Below are positions 1-8,858 of a stretch of DNA of 52,182 nucleotides, piece by piece (positions within the stretch are counted from its first letter, which is position 1; every line of letters starts with the position of its first letter). The DNA comes from Rhodoblastus sphagnicola (GTDB lineage: Bacteria; Pseudomonadota; Alphaproteobacteria; Rhizobiales; Beijerinckiaceae): contig NZ_NHSJ01000118.1 in NCBI RefSeq assembly GCF_002937075.1, positions 1-52,182 of the forward strand, read 5' to 3'. The notes beneath the pieces are model-generated. The model had not been told where the DNA came from and did no database searches. It worked only from the letters and a program-made list of their open reading frames with translations. A program made the position numbers and the translations under genes.

Positions 1-1
1 C

Positions 2-283
2 CGCGAACGCACCGCCGCCGTCGCCGTCGCCGAGGAGGCGCGCGAAACCCGTCCGGCGCGCGAACCTCGTCCGCCGCGTGAAGCCCGCCCGCCGCGCGAG
101 GTCCGCCCCGCCCGGGAAACACCGGGTCCAGGTCGCGAAACCCCTCCGGTGCGCGAACCGCGCGAAGCCCGCGCGCCCCGCCGCCGCGACCGCGACGACG
201 ACGGGCCGGCCGTCGTGGGTTTTGGCGATCATCTGCCCGGCTTTTTGATGCGCCCGGTGCGCGTCAAGGCCAAGGTGGACTGA
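2..283 (+). CDS. C-terminal tail of a DEAD-box RNA helicase (5' end outside the window)
   Basis: An open frame enters from the left edge and stops with TGA at 281-283. About 93 residues are visible. The first 65 or so are low complexity, built from repeated Arg-Glu-x-Arg-Pro-Pro units. The tail ends in a short ordered stretch, VVGFGDHLPGFLMRPVRVK. Arg/Pro-rich tails closed by a 'GFGDHLPAFLxRPV' motif occur at the C-terminus of alphaproteobacterial RhlE-type DEAD-box RNA helicases, where the basic tail binds RNA. No helicase core is visible, so the family call rests on the tail alone. Confidence 0.6.
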   Translation, partial: RERTAAVAVAEEARETRPAREPRPPREARPPREVRPARETPGPGRETPPVREPREARAPRRRDRDDDGPAVVGFGDHLPGFLMRPVRVKAKVD

Positions 284-429
284 GCTTTCGCACATTCGAC
301 CAGCCGCTCGGCCAGTCTCCTTCTCCTCATGGCCCGTCCAAGATGTTCGCGGTTTCGGGGCGGGAGAAGGCGGCAGACGAGACGGGCGAGCGAGTGTGCT
401 TCATATTCAACGATGACGCGGCGGTGGAC

Positions 430-476
430 GCCCTCTCATCCGGCCCCTTCGGGGCCTCCTTCACCCGCAAGGCGCC
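430..476 (-). repeat. Dispersed intergenic repeat with internal hairpin (copy 1 of 2)
   Basis: Read on the minus strand the element contains GCGGGTGAAGGAGGC, then the hairpin GGCCCC-GAA-GGGGCC, then CGGATGAGAGGG. A related copy at 44784-44843 has the same framework: GCGGGAGAAGGTGGC, a different hairpin, then CGGATGAGGGGG. The hairpin arms have changed while remaining complementary, so the structure appears to be conserved rather than the sequence. Confidence 0.65.
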
Positions 477-626
477 AAGGACGTGGCGGCGCTTCGGCTC
501 GACTTAGGCCTGAACTGGACAGCGGCGCTTGCGCGCTCGCCCCCGGAAAACGCCCCCTACCGCATATTCCCCAGGGGTATGCGCGGTTTTCGGAAAAGAA
601 TATGCGCAATACCAAAGATCTAGAAC

Positions 627-656
627 AAGTTCGGTGAACGGGAGTTCACCGAACTT
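627..656 (-). terminator. Perfect 13-bp hairpin downstream of the response regulator
   Basis: The arms AAGTTCGGTGAAC (627-639) and GTTCACCGAACTT (644-656) are perfectly complementary around a GGGA loop. The hairpin lies 3 bases beyond the stop codon of the minus-strand gene at 660-1007. The U-tract on that strand is weak (TTGTTCT), so this is either a modest intrinsic terminator or an mRNA 3'-end stabiliser. Confidence 0.55.
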
Positions 657-659
657 GGG

Positions 660-1007
660 CTAATGCGTCTGGAACCGCCGCACCTCGCGAAGCAGATCCT
701 CGTCCTTGAACGGCTTGTCCACCACCCCCGCCTCGCGATGCGCCGGCGGCAGGTTGTCCCGGCCATAGGCGGTCACGAACACGAAGGGCACGCACTTGCG
801 CGCCAGAATTTCAGCGACATCGTCGATGCGGCCGCCGTCGATGTTCACGTCGAGCAGGGCGCCGTCCACGGTCACATTGCGCGCCAGTTGCATCGCCTCC
901 TGTAGCGATCCGACCGGCCCGATCACCTCCACCCCTTCGCCTTCGAGCACGTGCTCGATATGGGCCGCGACGAAGAATTCGTCTTCAATCACCAAAATTC
1001 GCTGCAT
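660..1007 (-). CDS. Single-domain response regulator (receiver only)
   Basis: The product is about 115 residues and consists only of a CheY-like receiver domain. The expected acidic pocket is present (Glu8-Asp9). Asp53 in LLDVNIDGG is the likely phospho-acceptor, with Thr79 in FVTAYG and Lys98 in VDKPF. There is no output domain, so it probably works through protein partners, as stand-alone receivers paired with HWE/HisKA2 kinases do in this group. I place the start at MQRILVIEDE; the upstream extension to 1061 has no receiver character. A second receiver gene lies at 1310-1666 in the same orientation. No partner kinase is in the window. Confidence 0.85.
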   Translation of the reverse strand: MQRILVIEDEFFVAAHIEHVLEGEGVEVIGPVGSLQEAMQLARNVTVDGALLDVNIDGGRIDDVAEILARKCVPFVFVTAYGRDNLPPAHREAGVVDKPFKDEDLLREVRRFQTH

Positions 1008-1309
1008 GTGGCTTGATTCCTCGCGCCTTTCGCTGGCGCACAGGGCGGTCGTGCGCGACAACTTGTCACGAGTGTAGCCGTTTTTCCGGCGATTTGAAAT
1101 GGTTGAGGCGCATGATTTTCGCTCGCCCCCACCCGCCGGCGCATCCAGATCGCCCCTTGGCGCGCCAAGGCAAAACGTCGTTCCCGTCGCGCCGGCCGAC
1201 CGGATGGGCTAGAGCGCGATGCGTTTCCACGGAAACGCATCGCGCTCTAGCCTCTTTGTTTTCGCATGATCTTTTCCAAAAACCGGCATCCACTTTTTGG
1301 GATCATGCT
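1008..1309. other. Intergenic stretch occupied by palindromic repeats
   Basis: These 302 bases separate the two receiver genes. I find no credible gene. The right-hand 100 bases are a perfect 20-bp palindrome (1209-1250) joined to a second imperfect palindrome (1251-1312). Both recur elsewhere in the window. The left half (1008-1208) shows no clear feature beyond the probable promoter region of the upstream-reading receiver gene. Confidence 0.6.
1209..1250. repeat. Perfect 20-bp-arm palindrome
   Basis: The arms CTAGAGCGCGATGCGTTTCC (1209-1228) and its exact reverse complement (1231-1250) surround a two-base loop, AC. A partial copy (the left arm, the loop and the first bases of the right arm) sits at 25779-25799. 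The core AGAGCGCGAT also borders the repeat at 30364-30438. This looks like one module of a dispersed alphaproteobacterial palindromic repeat family. Confidence 0.85.
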
Positions 1310-1313
1310 CTAA
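1238..1313 (+). repeat. Dispersed palindromic repeat, copy A
   Basis: The element reads from CATCGCGCTCTAG through CGCATGATCTTTTCC and CCACTTTTTGGGATCATGC to TCTAA. It contains an imperfect inverted repeat: GCATGATC (1264-1271) pairs with GATCATGC (1301-1308), and the A-run CCAAAAA pairs with TTTTTGG. The reverse complement of 30364-30438 matches it over nearly the full length, with a few substitutions. Its right edge supplies the TAG stop codon (1310-1312) of the minus-strand receiver gene, so the repeat inserted at, or now defines, that gene end. Confidence 0.8.
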
Positions 1314-1666
1314 GCCAGCAACCGCGCCACGGCGTCGCGCAAAGCCTCCGGATGGTAAGGCTTGTTGAGCGCCGGACGGTCCTTGAAACCCTGTGGGAGG
1401 GCGGAGGCGTTGACGTAGCCCGTGGTGAAGACGAAGGGGATGTTGGCCGCCGCCAGCGCGCGGGCGACGGGGTCGATGGTCTCCCCGCCGAGATTGACGT
1501 CGAGAATGGCCGCGTCGATCCTGTCGCTCGCGATGAGCTTCATCGCCGCCCGCACGCTGGGCGCGGGTCCGACCACGTCATAGCCGAAGTCCGCCAGCGT
1601 CTCCTCCAGCGCGAAGGCGACCAGCGCTTCGTCTTCCACGATCAGAACTCGGGCTCGCGCGCTCAA
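1310..1666 (-). CDS. Single-domain response regulator (receiver only)
   Basis: The product is a 118-residue CheY-like receiver with no output domain. Acidic residues Glu11-Asp12, phospho-acceptor Asp56 in ILDVNLGG, Thr81/Thr82 in FTTGY and Lys102 in LNKPY are all in place. It resembles the receiver at 660-1007, but the two differ enough to be old paralogues. The start appears to be TTG at 1666, with an AAGGA box seven bases upstream; an ATG at 1673 is out of frame. Its stop codon lies inside a dispersed palindromic repeat. Confidence 0.82.
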   Translation of the reverse strand: MSARARVLIVEDEALVAFALEETLADFGYDVVGPAPSVRAAMKLIASDRIDAAILDVNLGGETIDPVARALAAANIPFVFTTGYVNASALPQGFKDRPALNKPYHPEALRDAVARLLA

Positions 1667-1690
1667 TGGCCATCCTTCGGTGTGGGCCGT

Positions 1691-2119
1691 TCAATCCCGG
1701 TCCAGAATAGACCTTCGCCCCTGTTTGTGAAGCGCCCGCGTTTTTTTGGCTTCGAGCCGCCGCTCCACTGATCCCTTGGTCGGACGCGTCGGCCGACGCA
1801 CGGGCGGCGGCGGCTTGGCCGCCTCGCGCACCAGCTCCACCAGCCGTTCAAGCGCATCGGCGCGATTGAGCTCCTGGGTGCGGAACCTTTGCGCCGTGAG
1901 GACGAGCACGCCGTCCTTGGTCAGCCGCCGCCCCGCCAAAACCTTGATGTTGGTTCGCACCCGCTCTGTCAGCGCGGGCGACGCGGCCACGTTCCAGCGC
2001 AATTGCACGGCGGTCTCGACCTTGTTGACATTCTGGCCGCCAGCGCCCGACGACCGCATGAACGACAGCGCGATCTCGCTGACGTCGATCCAGAGTCGGC
2101 CGCCGATGTGCAGCATCAT
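1691..2119 (-). CDS. arfB: Alternative ribosome-rescue factor / peptidyl-tRNA hydrolase ArfB
   Basis: This 142-residue protein belongs to the class I release-factor superfamily. The catalytic GGQ motif lies in [16 protein letters not shown] near residues 26-41. A basic C-terminal tail, rich in Arg and Lys and ending RRSILDRD, fits ArfB (YaeJ), which inserts its tail into the empty mRNA channel of stalled ribosomes and hydrolyses the stuck peptidyl-tRNA. The length matches the family (about 140). There are tandem ATGs; the first overlaps the TGA of the upstream tyrS as ATGA, so the two genes are probably translationally coupled. Confidence 0.93.
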   Translation of the reverse strand: MMLHIGGRLWIDVSEIALSFMRSSGAGGQNVNKVETAVQLRWNVAASPALTERVRTNIKVLAGRRLTKDGVLVLTAQRFRTQELNRADALERLVELVREAAKPPPPVRRPTRPTKGSVERRLEAKKTRALHKQGRRSILDRD

Positions 2120-3372
2120 TCCACCTTCAACAGCACGTGCTTCTTCTTGCCGGCCGACAGTTTCGCCACACCGTCGACGAAATCGGTCTCGCCCAGCCTA
2201 TAACGCTCGTCTGTCAGCGCCGTGTCATTGAGGCGCAATCCGCCGCCCTTGATCTGGCGCCGCGCCTCTCCGGTCGAGGGCGTCAGCCCGGCCTTCACGA
2301 ACGCATGAAGCGCGCCCAGCCCCGCCGCGATCTCGGCGCGCGCCACGGTCACGGTGGGCAGGTTGTCGGCCAGCACGCCCTCCACAAAGGTTTTTTGCGC
2401 CGTCTCGGCCGCCAGTTCGGCCGCCGCGCGCCCATGCAGCAGCGCCGTCGCCTCGTTGGCCAGCACCTTTTTCGCCTCGTTGATCTCCGAACCTTCCAGC
2501 GCCGCGAGCCGCGCGATCTCGTCCATCGGCAGCGTGGTGAACAGTTTCAAAAACCTTGCGACATCGGCGTCCTCGGCGTTGCGCCAGTACTGCCAGTAGT
2601 CATAGACCGGCAGCATGTCGGCGTTGAGCCAGACCGCGCCCGCCGCCGTCTTGCCCATTTTGGCGCCCGAGGCGGTGGTCAGCAACGGCGATGTCAGGGC
2701 GTAAAGCTGCGGCGTCCCCATCCGGCGCCCGAGATCGAGTCCGGTGACGATATTGCCCCACTGGTCCGAGCCGCCCATCTGCAACAGGCAGCCATGACGG
2801 CGGTTCAATTCGACGAAATCATAGGCCTGGAGGCACATGTAGTTGAATTCGATGAAGGACAGCTCATGTTCGCGCTCCAGCCGCAGCTTCACGCTGTCCA
2901 TGGCCAGCATGCGATTGACGGAGAAGTGTTTCCCCACGTCGCGTAAAAAATCGATGTAGTTGAGCGCGGTCAGCCATTCGGCGTTGTCGGTCATCACCGC
3001 GTCGGTTTTTGCCGCGCCGAAAACCAGGAATTTCTCGAACACCTTTTTGATCGAGTCCTTGTTGGCGTCGATCTGTTCGAGGGTGAGCATTTTCCGGCCT
3101 TCGTCCTTGCCGGAGGGGTCGCCGACCCGGGTGGTGCCGCCGCCCATCAGCGAGATCGGCTTGCCGCCGGTCTTTTGCAGCCAGTGCAGCATCATGATCG
3201 GCAAGAGCGAACCGACATGCAGCGAGGGCGCGGTGCAATCGAAGCCGATATAGGCGATCAGTTCGCCGGCAGCCGCCTTCTGGTCCAACCCGGCAAGGTC
3301 GGAACATTGATGGATGAAGCCGCGCTCCGTCAGGACGCGCAGAAATTCGGATTTCGGCTGAAAGTCGGTCAT
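2116..3372 (-). CDS. tyrS: Tyrosyl-tRNA synthetase
   Basis: This 418-residue class I aminoacyl-tRNA synthetase charges tRNA-Tyr with tyrosine in the cytoplasm. The HIGH-type motif is HVGS at residues 52-55, and the KMSKS-type motif is KMGKT at 238-242. The tyrosine-pocket segment [10 protein letters not shown] is near 199-207, and an S4-like RNA-binding domain occupies about the last 70 residues ([17 protein letters not shown]). A good GAGGAG ribosome-binding site precedes ATG 3372. arfB follows with a 4-base overlap, forming a two-gene translation operon. Confidence 0.97.
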   Translation of the reverse strand: MTDFQPKSEFLRVLTERGFIHQCSDLAGLDQKAAAGELIAYIGFDCTAPSLHVGSLLPIMMLHWLQKTGGKPISLMGGGTTRVGDPSGKDEGRKMLTLEQIDANKDSIKKVFEKFLVFGAAKTDAVMTDNAEWLTALNYIDFLRDVGKHFSVNRMLAMDSVKLRLEREHELSFIEFNYMCLQAYDFVELNRRHGCLLQMGGSDQWGNIVTGLDLGRRMGTPQLYALTSPLLTTASGAKMGKTAAGAVWLNADMLPVYDYWQYWRNAEDADVARFLKLFTTLPMDEIARLAALEGSEINEAKKVLANEATALLHGRAAAELAAETAQKTFVEGVLADNLPTVTVARAEIAAGLGALHAFVKAGLTPSTGEARRQIKGGGLRLNDTALTDERYRLGETDFVDGVAKLSAGKKKHVLLKVE

Positions 3373-3551
3373 TTGCTCCTCGCTTGGCGCGAAGTCTTAG
3401 GGATTCGGCGTGGGAGGCGCAAGCGTCCGAGTCGATCTGTTCGAGGAAAGAGCCTGCGCCGCAATTGACTCGGTCAAGCCTGCCCTCTACCAACGATAGG
3501 CATTGCGGTGCGTGACCCCGCGCGCCGAACGGTGGAGCCACGGAGCGTTCG

Positions 3552-4118
3552 ATGGAGCACCAGACTTTCGATATTGCCGGTCCCGTCCTGCTGACCCCGA
3601 AAAAATTCGGCGACGAACGCGGTTTTTTCTCGGAAACATATAATGAGCGCGTTGTCTCGCCCCTGATCGGCGACGCCCGTTTCGTCCAGGACAACCATTC
3701 GCTGTCGGCGCCGGCGGGCACGTTGCGCGGACTGCATTTCCAGATCGACCCGATGGGGCAAGGCAAGCTGGTGCGCGTGGTGCGCGGCGCCATTTTCGAC
3801 GTCGCGGTCGATATTCGCCTGAAATCTCCGACCTTCGGCAAGCATGTCGCGGTGACGCTGAGCGCGGAAAACTGGAGCCAGTTCTGGATTCCCGTGGGCT
3901 TCGCGCACGGTTTTTGCACGCTCGAACCCAACACCGAGGTGATCTACAAGGTCACGCAATATTATTCGCCCGAATGCGACCGGGGCCTGGCCTTCGACGA
4001 TCCGGAGTTGGGCATCGCCTGGCCCAAGGTCGCCGGGGCGCCGACTGGCGGCTATCTGCTGTCGGCCAAGGACAAGACCCATCCCACCTTGCGCGACCTG
4101 CCGGCCGCTTTCGCCTGA
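3552..4118 (+). CDS. rfbC: dTDP-4-dehydrorhamnose 3,5-epimerase
   Basis: RfbC (RmlC) epimerises dTDP-4-keto-6-deoxyglucose at C3 and C5, the third step of dTDP-L-rhamnose synthesis. The 188-residue length is typical. Family hallmarks are DERGFFSETY near 21-30, the active-site histidine His62 in LRGLHFQ, the segment GAIFDVAVDIR, and VGFAHGFCTLEP. It is first in the order rfbC-rfbA-rfbB-rfbD, with 22 bases before rfbA. A CGGAG box precedes the ATG. The operon supplies activated rhamnose for lipopolysaccharide or exopolysaccharide, but no glycosyltransferase using it is nearby. Confidence 0.96.
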   Translation: MEHQTFDIAGPVLLTPKKFGDERGFFSETYNERVVSPLIGDARFVQDNHSLSAPAGTLRGLHFQIDPMGQGKLVRVVRGAIFDVAVDIRLKSPTFGKHVAVTLSAENWSQFWIPVGFAHGFCTLEPNTEVIYKVTQYYSPECDRGLAFDDPELGIAWPKVAGAPTGGYLLSAKDKTHPTLRDLPAAFA

Positions 4119-4140
4119 CCTGACTTTTTTGGAGTGATCG

Positions 4141-5013
4141 ATGAAGGGCATTGTCCTCGCGGGCGGTTCTGGCACGCGCCTGCATCCGGCGACATTGGCG
4201 ATCAACAAGCAATTGTTGCCGATCTACGACAAGCCGATGATCTATTATCCGATCTCCGTGCTGATGCTCGCCGGCATACGCGAAATCCTGATCATTTCCT
4301 CGCCGGACTATATCGAGAATTACCAGCGCCTGTTCGGCGGGGGCGAGCAGTTCGGCCTGACGATTTCCTACAAGGTGCAACCCAAGCCGGAAGGACTGGC
4401 GCAGGCCTTCATCCTCGGCGCCGAATTCATCGGGACGGATCCCGTCTGCCTGGTGCTCGGCGACAACATCTTCTTCGGCGCCGGCCTGCGCGCCTCGCTG
4501 GGACGCGCGCGCGACCGGCGCGCCGGCGCCACCGTGTTCGGCTACCACGTCGAGGATCCCGAGCGTTACGGCGTGGTCACGCTCAACGCCGAGGGCCGTC
4601 CCGTCTCCATCGTGGAAAAGCCGCAAGAGCCGAAATCGCCCTATGCGGTGACCGGCCTGTATTTCTACGACAATTCCGTGGTGGAGATCGCGGCGAACCT
4701 GAAACCGTCGCCGCGCGGCGAGCTTGAAATCACCGACGTCAACCGCATCTATCTGGAGAAGGACGACCTGCACGTCGAAGTGCTGTCGCGCGGCTTCGCC
4801 TGGTTCGACACCGGAACCCATGACAGCCTGCTCGAAGCCTCCAACTTCGTCCAGGTCATCCAGAAGCGCCAGGGCATTCAGGTGGCCTGTCTTGAGGAAA
4901 TCGCCTATATCAACGGTTTTATCGACCGTGAGCAGTTGATCGCGCGCGGCCAGTTGTTCGCCAAGAACGCCTATGGCCGCTTTTTGCTGCGCATCGCCGA
5001 AGGCAAGATTTGA
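4141..5013 (+). CDS. rfbA: Glucose-1-phosphate thymidylyltransferase
   Basis: RfbA (RmlA) joins glucose-1-phosphate and dTTP to give dTDP-glucose, the first and feedback-controlled step of dTDP-rhamnose synthesis. The 290-residue protein begins with the nucleotidyltransferase signature GGSGTRLHP (residues 8-16). It continues with the family blocks [44 protein letters not shown] and ITDVNRIYL. The ATG follows TTTGGAGTGATCG, which contains a GGAG box. rfbB begins 10 bases after its stop. Confidence 0.97.
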   Translation: MKGIVLAGGSGTRLHPATLAINKQLLPIYDKPMIYYPISVLMLAGIREILIISSPDYIENYQRLFGGGEQFGLTISYKVQPKPEGLAQAFILGAEFIGTDPVCLVLGDNIFFGAGLRASLGRARDRRAGATVFGYHVEDPERYGVVTLNAEGRPVSIVEKPQEPKSPYAVTGLYFYDNSVVEIAANLKPSPRGELEITDVNRIYLEKDDLHVEVLSRGFAWFDTGTHDSLLEASNFVQVIQKRQGIQVACLEEIAYINGFIDREQLIARGQLFAKNAYGRFLLRIAEGKI

Positions 5014-5023
5014 GGAGGGGGCG

Positions 5024-6085
5024 ATGCGGATTCTGGTGACGGGCGGCGCGGGTTTCATCGGTTCGGCGCTCTGCCGTTATCTGGTGGGCGAGGCCGGCGC
5101 AACGGTGCTCAACGTCGACAAGCTGACCTATGCGGGCAATCTGGCCTCATTGCGCGAGATCGCGCAAAATCCCAATTATCACTTCCTGCAAGCCGACATT
5201 TGCGATCGCGCCGCGCTGGATGCCGCCTTCGCGCAATTCCAGCCCGATGGCGTGATGCATCTGGCCGCCGAAAGCCATGTCGATCGCTCGATCACCGCCG
5301 CCGGCGACTTTGTCACCACCAATGTGGTCGGCAGCTTCACTTTGCTCGAAGCGGCGCGCGCCTATTGGAGCGCGCTCGCCCCGGAAAAACGCGACGCCTT
5401 CCGCTATCTCCACGTCTCGACCGACGAGGTCTACGGCTCGCTCGGGGCTGACGGCCTGTTCGAGGAGACCACGCCCTACGACCCCTCCTCGCCCTATTCG
5501 GCCTCCAAGGCGGCCTCGGACCACCTCGCCACCGCCTGGGGCCGCACCTATGGCCTGCCGGTGGTGATCTCGAACTGCTCGAACAATTACGGGCCGTATC
5601 ATTTCCCCGAAAAGCTGATTCCGCTGATCATCCTCAATGCGTTGCACGGCAAGCCGTTGCCGGTCTATGGCGACGGCTCCAACATCCGCGACTGGCTCTA
5701 TGTCGAGGACCACGCCCGCGCCCTGCTCACCATTTTGACGCGCGGGCGGCTTGGGGAAAAGTACAATGTCGGCGGCCGCAACGAGCGCCGCAACATTGAT
5801 ATCGTCCGGCGCGTCTGCGAAATCCTCGACCGCGAGCGCCCCATAGCGGAAAAGCGCGAAAAGCTGATCACCTACGTGACCGACCGCCCCGGCCACGACC
5901 ATCGCTACGCCATCAACGCCGACAAGCTCGAAACCGAACTCGGCTGGCGCGCCCGCGAGAACTTCGACAGCGGCATCGAGAAGACGGTGGCCTGGTACCT
6001 TGACAATGAATGGTGGTGGCGGCCGTTGCGCGACAAGGTTTATGCAGGCGAAAGGCTGGGCCTGGTCGCGGAGACCGCGCCATGA
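5024..6085 (+). CDS. rfbB: dTDP-glucose 4,6-dehydratase
   Basis: RfbB (RmlB) is an NAD-dependent extended short-chain dehydrogenase that removes water from dTDP-glucose. The product has 353 residues. The Rossmann motif TGGAGFIG spans residues 6-13. The catalytic block STDEVYG and the YxxxK pair (YSASK) follow, then [15 protein letters not shown] chose ATG 5024 because it follows GAGGAGGGGGCG and starts exactly at the Rossmann strand MRILVTGG; an in-frame ATG at 4973 lies inside rfbA. The stop overlaps the rfbD start (ATGA). Confidence 0.97.
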   Translation: MRILVTGGAGFIGSALCRYLVGEAGATVLNVDKLTYAGNLASLREIAQNPNYHFLQADICDRAALDAAFAQFQPDGVMHLAAESHVDRSITAAGDFVTTNVVGSFTLLEAARAYWSALAPEKRDAFRYLHVSTDEVYGSLGADGLFEETTPYDPSSPYSASKAASDHLATAWGRTYGLPVVISNCSNNYGPYHFPEKLIPLIILNALHGKPLPVYGDGSNIRDWLYVEDHARALLTILTRGRLGEKYNVGGRNERRNIDIVRRVCEILDRERPIAEKREKLITYVTDRPGHDHRYAINADKLETELGWRARENFDSGIEKTVAWYLDNEWWWRPLRDKVYAGERLGLVAETAP

Positions 6086-6987
6086 CCAAACTCAGGCTTG
6101 TCGTCACCGGCCGGGAAGGTCAGGTCACCCGCGCCTTGCAGGCGCTCGCCGGCCGGGAGCTTGAAGTCGTCGCGCTCGGACGGGACTCTTTCGACCTCGC
6201 CGCCGAGGGCGACGCGACGGCGGTGTTCGCAACGGCGCGGCCCGACGTGATCGTCAACGCCGGCGCCTATACCGCCGTGGACAAGGCCGAGAGCGAGCGG
6301 GATCTGGCCTTCGCCGTCAACGGACGCGGCGCGGGCCGGGTGGCGCAAGCCGCCGCCGCTCTGAACGTGCCGGTGATCCAGATCTCCACCGATTACGTGT
6401 TCGACGGCTCGGGCGAAAACTTTTGGCGCGAGGACGATTCCACCGGGCCGATCGGCGCCTATGGCGCGTCGAAACTGGCCGGCGAGGAGGCGGTGCGCGC
6501 GGCGACGCCGAACCACGCCATTTTGCGCACCTGCTGGGTCTATGCGCCCTGGGGCGCGAATTTCGTGAAAACCATGCTGCGCCTCGCGCAAACCCGTCCC
6601 GAACTGCGCGTGGTCGCCGACCAGACGGGCGCGCCGACCTCCGCGCTCGACATAGCCGAGGCGGTTGTAACAGTCGCGCGCAATCTCGCAACGCGGTCGG
6701 ACGAAAACCTGCGCGGCACATTCCATCTGGCCTCGCAAGGCGTCACCAACTGGGCGGATTTCGCCCGCGAAATCTTCGCCCAATCCGCCGCGCGCGGCGG
6801 CCCGAGCGCGAACGTGGTTTCCATCCCCAGCAGCGATTATCCGACCCCGGCGGCGCGGCCCCCGAACTCGCGGCTCTCGACGGAAAAGCTCGCGGTGGCG
6901 CATGGCGTGCGCCTGCCGGACTGGCGGCAAAGCCTCGCGCGGGTGATGGAGCGCCTGGTTGACGCGAAAGCCACACCAACAGCCTGA
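6082..6987 (+). CDS. rfbD: dTDP-4-dehydrorhamnose reductase
   Basis: RfbD (RmlD) reduces dTDP-4-keto-rhamnose to dTDP-L-rhamnose with NAD(P)H. The 301-residue product has an N-terminal TGREGQV nucleotide motif, [20 protein letters not shown] and YGASKLAGE, the classic RmlD blocks. The start overlaps the rfbB stop as ATGA and is preceded by rfbB coding sequence, so the two are probably translationally coupled. It ends the rfbCABD operon. All four enzymes of the pathway are present and intact. Confidence 0.95.
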   Translation: MTKLRLVVTGREGQVTRALQALAGRELEVVALGRDSFDLAAEGDATAVFATARPDVIVNAGAYTAVDKAESERDLAFAVNGRGAGRVAQAAAALNVPVIQISTDYVFDGSGENFWREDDSTGPIGAYGASKLAGEEAVRAATPNHAILRTCWVYAPWGANFVKTMLRLAQTRPELRVVADQTGAPTSALDIAEAVVTVARNLATRSDENLRGTFHLASQGVTNWADFAREIFAQSAARGGPSANVVSIPSSDYPTPAARPPNSRLSTEKLAVAHGVRLPDWRQSLARVMERLVDAKATPTA

Positions 6988-7085
6988 TGCGCGCCGCGCC
7001 CCGATTTTGCGCTCGCCTCGAATCTCGTTTTGGTTAAGATCGCGCCAAGAGTCTCCCCCCTTTTTCAGCGCGCACGAGGATCATT

Positions 7086-7871
7086 ATGAAAGTTTCGCAA
7101 TTGGTTATCGGTCTTGCCGCCGTTCTGGCGCTCGGCCAGACCGCGCAGGCGGCGCAATGCGGCAATTCCGGCGGCGGGTTCGATGCCTGGAAGGCGAGCT
7201 ACGCGCAGGAAGTGAGCGGCAAGTTCACCCCGCGCGCCATCAACGCGCTGATGTCCACCTCCTACGCCCAGGCCACCATCAACGCCGATCGCGGCCAGCA
7301 CAGCTTTCATCTTTCACTGCCGGCCTTCTGCCAGAAGCGCGGCTGCGCCACCATCGCGGCGCGCGGCAAGAAGCTGAAGCACCAATACGCCAACCTGTTC
7401 GCCCAGATCGAGAGCACCTATGGCGTGCCCGCCGGCCCGCTGCTGGCGATCTGGGGTATGGAGACGGGTTTCGGCGCGGTGTCCGGCCACCAGAACGTGC
7501 TCTCCGCCGTGGCGACGCTGGCCTATGACTGCCGCCGCACCGAATATTTCACCGACCAGCTCAATGCGGCGCTGACGCTGGTCGATCGCGGCGTGTTCGC
7601 GGCCGGCACCACCGGGTCCATGCATGGCGAGGTCGGCATGACCCAGTTCATGCCCAAGACCGTGCTGCAATATGGCGCGGGCGGCAGCCTGGAGACGGCG
7701 GCGGGCGCCTTGTCCTCCACGGCCAATTACCTCAAGGGCCACGGCTGGACGCGCGGCGCCGGCTATGGTCCCGGCGAGCCCAATTTCGCGGCCATCGCGG
7801 AATGGAACGCCGCGAGCGTGTACCAGGAGGCCATCGCCAAGGTCGGCGCCGAGATCGACGCCGCGCCCTGA
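7086..7871 (+). CDS. Periplasmic lytic murein transglycosylase (MltB-like)
   Basis: This 261-residue exported protein starts with a signal peptide (hydrophobic residues 5-19, cleavage expected after AQA near 22). The rest matches the SLT_2/MltB transglycosylase domain, which cleaves peptidoglycan between MurNAc and GlcNAc to 1,6-anhydro products. The catalytic glutamate is Glu126 in IWGMETGFG. The later GEVGMTQFMPKT and AEWNAASVYQEAI blocks are also family features. At 261 residues it is short and lacks the C-terminal peptidoglycan-binding domain of longer relatives. A GAGGATCATT leader precedes ATG 7086. An intrinsic terminator follows at 7899-7925. Confidence 0.9.
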   Translation: MKVSQLVIGLAAVLALGQTAQAAQCGNSGGGFDAWKASYAQEVSGKFTPRAINALMSTSYAQATINADRGQHSFHLSLPAFCQKRGCATIAARGKKLKHQYANLFAQIESTYGVPAGPLLAIWGMETGFGAVSGHQNVLSAVATLAYDCRRTEYFTDQLNAALTLVDRGVFAAGTTGSMHGEVGMTQFMPKTVLQYGAGGSLETAAGALSSTANYLKGHGWTRGAGYGPGEPNFAAIAEWNAASVYQEAIAKVGAEIDAAP

Positions 7872-7898
7872 GCTGAGCGTGAACCTGCGCATAGACCG

Positions 7899-7927
7899 GA
7901 GCCGATCGCCCTGCGGTCGGCTCTTTT
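7899..7927 (+). terminator. Intrinsic terminator after the transglycosylase gene
   Basis: GAGCCGA (7899-7905) pairs with TCGGCTC (7917-7923) and is followed directly by TTTTTG. It lies 28 bases past the transglycosylase stop codon. Confidence 0.8.
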
Positions 7928-8005
7928 TGTTCAAGCAAAGCCCTGCGCGGTCGCGAAATTGGCCCCGTTCTTGCTTAGATTTTGAGCATAACACCGAGGA
8001 CCGAC

Positions 8006-8242
8006 ATGCCGCTTTATTCCTTCCATTGCTCCGCCTGCGCCGCCGATTCGGAATTGCTGATACGCTCCGACGAACCCGCGATTTGCCCGGCCTGCGGCAG
8101 CGAGAAAATGGAGCGCCTGCCCTCCTGGCTGGCGCCGGACCCGAAATTCGACAAGATGCGCAAGGCGGGCCGCGCCAGGGCCGCGCGCGAGGGCGACCTG
8201 TCGAATTTCAGCAAGAAGGAAATATCCACCTTCAAGAAGTGA
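8006..8242 (+). CDS. FmdB-family zinc-ribbon protein
   Basis: This 78-residue protein has the FmdB/CxxC_CxxC_SSSS fold: an N-terminal MPLYSFHCSAC followed by CPACGSE, giving two CxxC knuckles for zinc. The C-terminal half is basic and low complexity (ARAAREGDLSNFSKK). The family is named from a putative formamidase-operon regulator, but its function is generally unknown. I set the start at MPLYSFHC, the universally conserved beginning; an in-frame ATG at 7982 would add eight unconserved residues. It stands alone between a terminator and a convergent gene. Confidence 0.85.
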   Translation: MPLYSFHCSACAADSELLIRSDEPAICPACGSEKMERLPSWLAPDPKFDKMRKAGRARAAREGDLSNFSKKEISTFKK

Positions 8243-8293
8243 TGTGAGGCTGTCCGCCCTTCACCGCCGCCGAACCCGACGCGCTCGGCCATG

Positions 8294-8770
8294 TCACGGA
8301 AGCGCGCTTCCAGCCGGCGGCGGGGACGCTTTATTGCGACTTCGCGGGCTATCCCGGTGGCGCCCTGTGCCTGCCGGCGCGTCAGAAAGATAGGGTGGCG
8401 GCTCGGCCCAGCCGTCGCCCTGCCCCAGCCGCGCTTTTTCACGCGCCAGTATCATCGGCGCGTCGAGTCCGGCGATCGGCTGCGTCGGATCGGCGGGAAT
8501 GTCGCCGGCCAATTGCAACATGAGATAGCGGGCGCAGCAGACCCTCAGGAATGAGGCGAAATTGTCGACCTCGCCCTGCGTTTCCAGCAGTTCCTCATAG
8601 AGTCGGGCGAGGATCGCGTTGACGCTCATTTTTTCGCGCGCGGCAATGTCCTGGAGGAGCCGCCAATAGATGTTTTCCAACCGCACGCTGGTGGAAAAAC
8701 CGCTCAGCCGCACCGAGCGCAGTTTTTGGCGCCAGAGGTCCGGATCGGCCTTGATGAACAATTGGCACAT
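8294..8770 (-). CDS. Ribbon-helix-helix domain protein
   Basis: The product has about 158 residues. Residues 15-80 fit the RHH_4 family: the segment SVRLSGFSTSVRLENIYWR forms the predicted DNA-binding ribbon and first helix, and MSVNAILARLYEELLE the second helix. The C-terminal half is Pro/Arg-rich and probably disordered. Proteins of this family are common in alphaproteobacteria and are likely DNA-binding regulators of unknown targets. I prefer the start at MCQLFIKADPDLW (8770) because the upstream in-frame extension to 8842 has no family resemblance. Confidence 0.75.
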   Translation of the reverse strand: MCQLFIKADPDLWRQKLRSVRLSGFSTSVRLENIYWRLLQDIAAREKMSVNAILARLYEELLETQGEVDNFASFLRVCCARYLMLQLAGDIPADPTQPIAGLDAPMILAREKARLGQGDGWAEPPPYLSDAPAGTGRHRDSPRSRNKASPPPAGSALP

Positions 8771-8858
8771 GAACGAGACTCCGCGCCGCGTCATCGAACA
8801 ATGGCGAGGCGCGTCGGTTTTGGCAAACGGCTTTGGACTCACTTCGCCGTGAAAGCCC

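Larger units (their letters stand above)
284..659. other. Intergenic stretch without a convincing gene
   Basis: These 376 bases separate the helicase tail from a convergent response-regulator gene. An open frame exists at 329-637, but its product is Arg/Pro/Ser-rich without recognisable motifs and has the composition of random high-GC frames. The stretch holds a dispersed repeat (430-476) and a 13-bp hairpin (627-656), listed separately. Confidence 0.6.

Noticed and set aside
329-637. Small plus-strand gene after the helicase tail
   Set aside because: No ribosome site or motif, and it runs through a dispersed repeat and a terminator-like hairpin.
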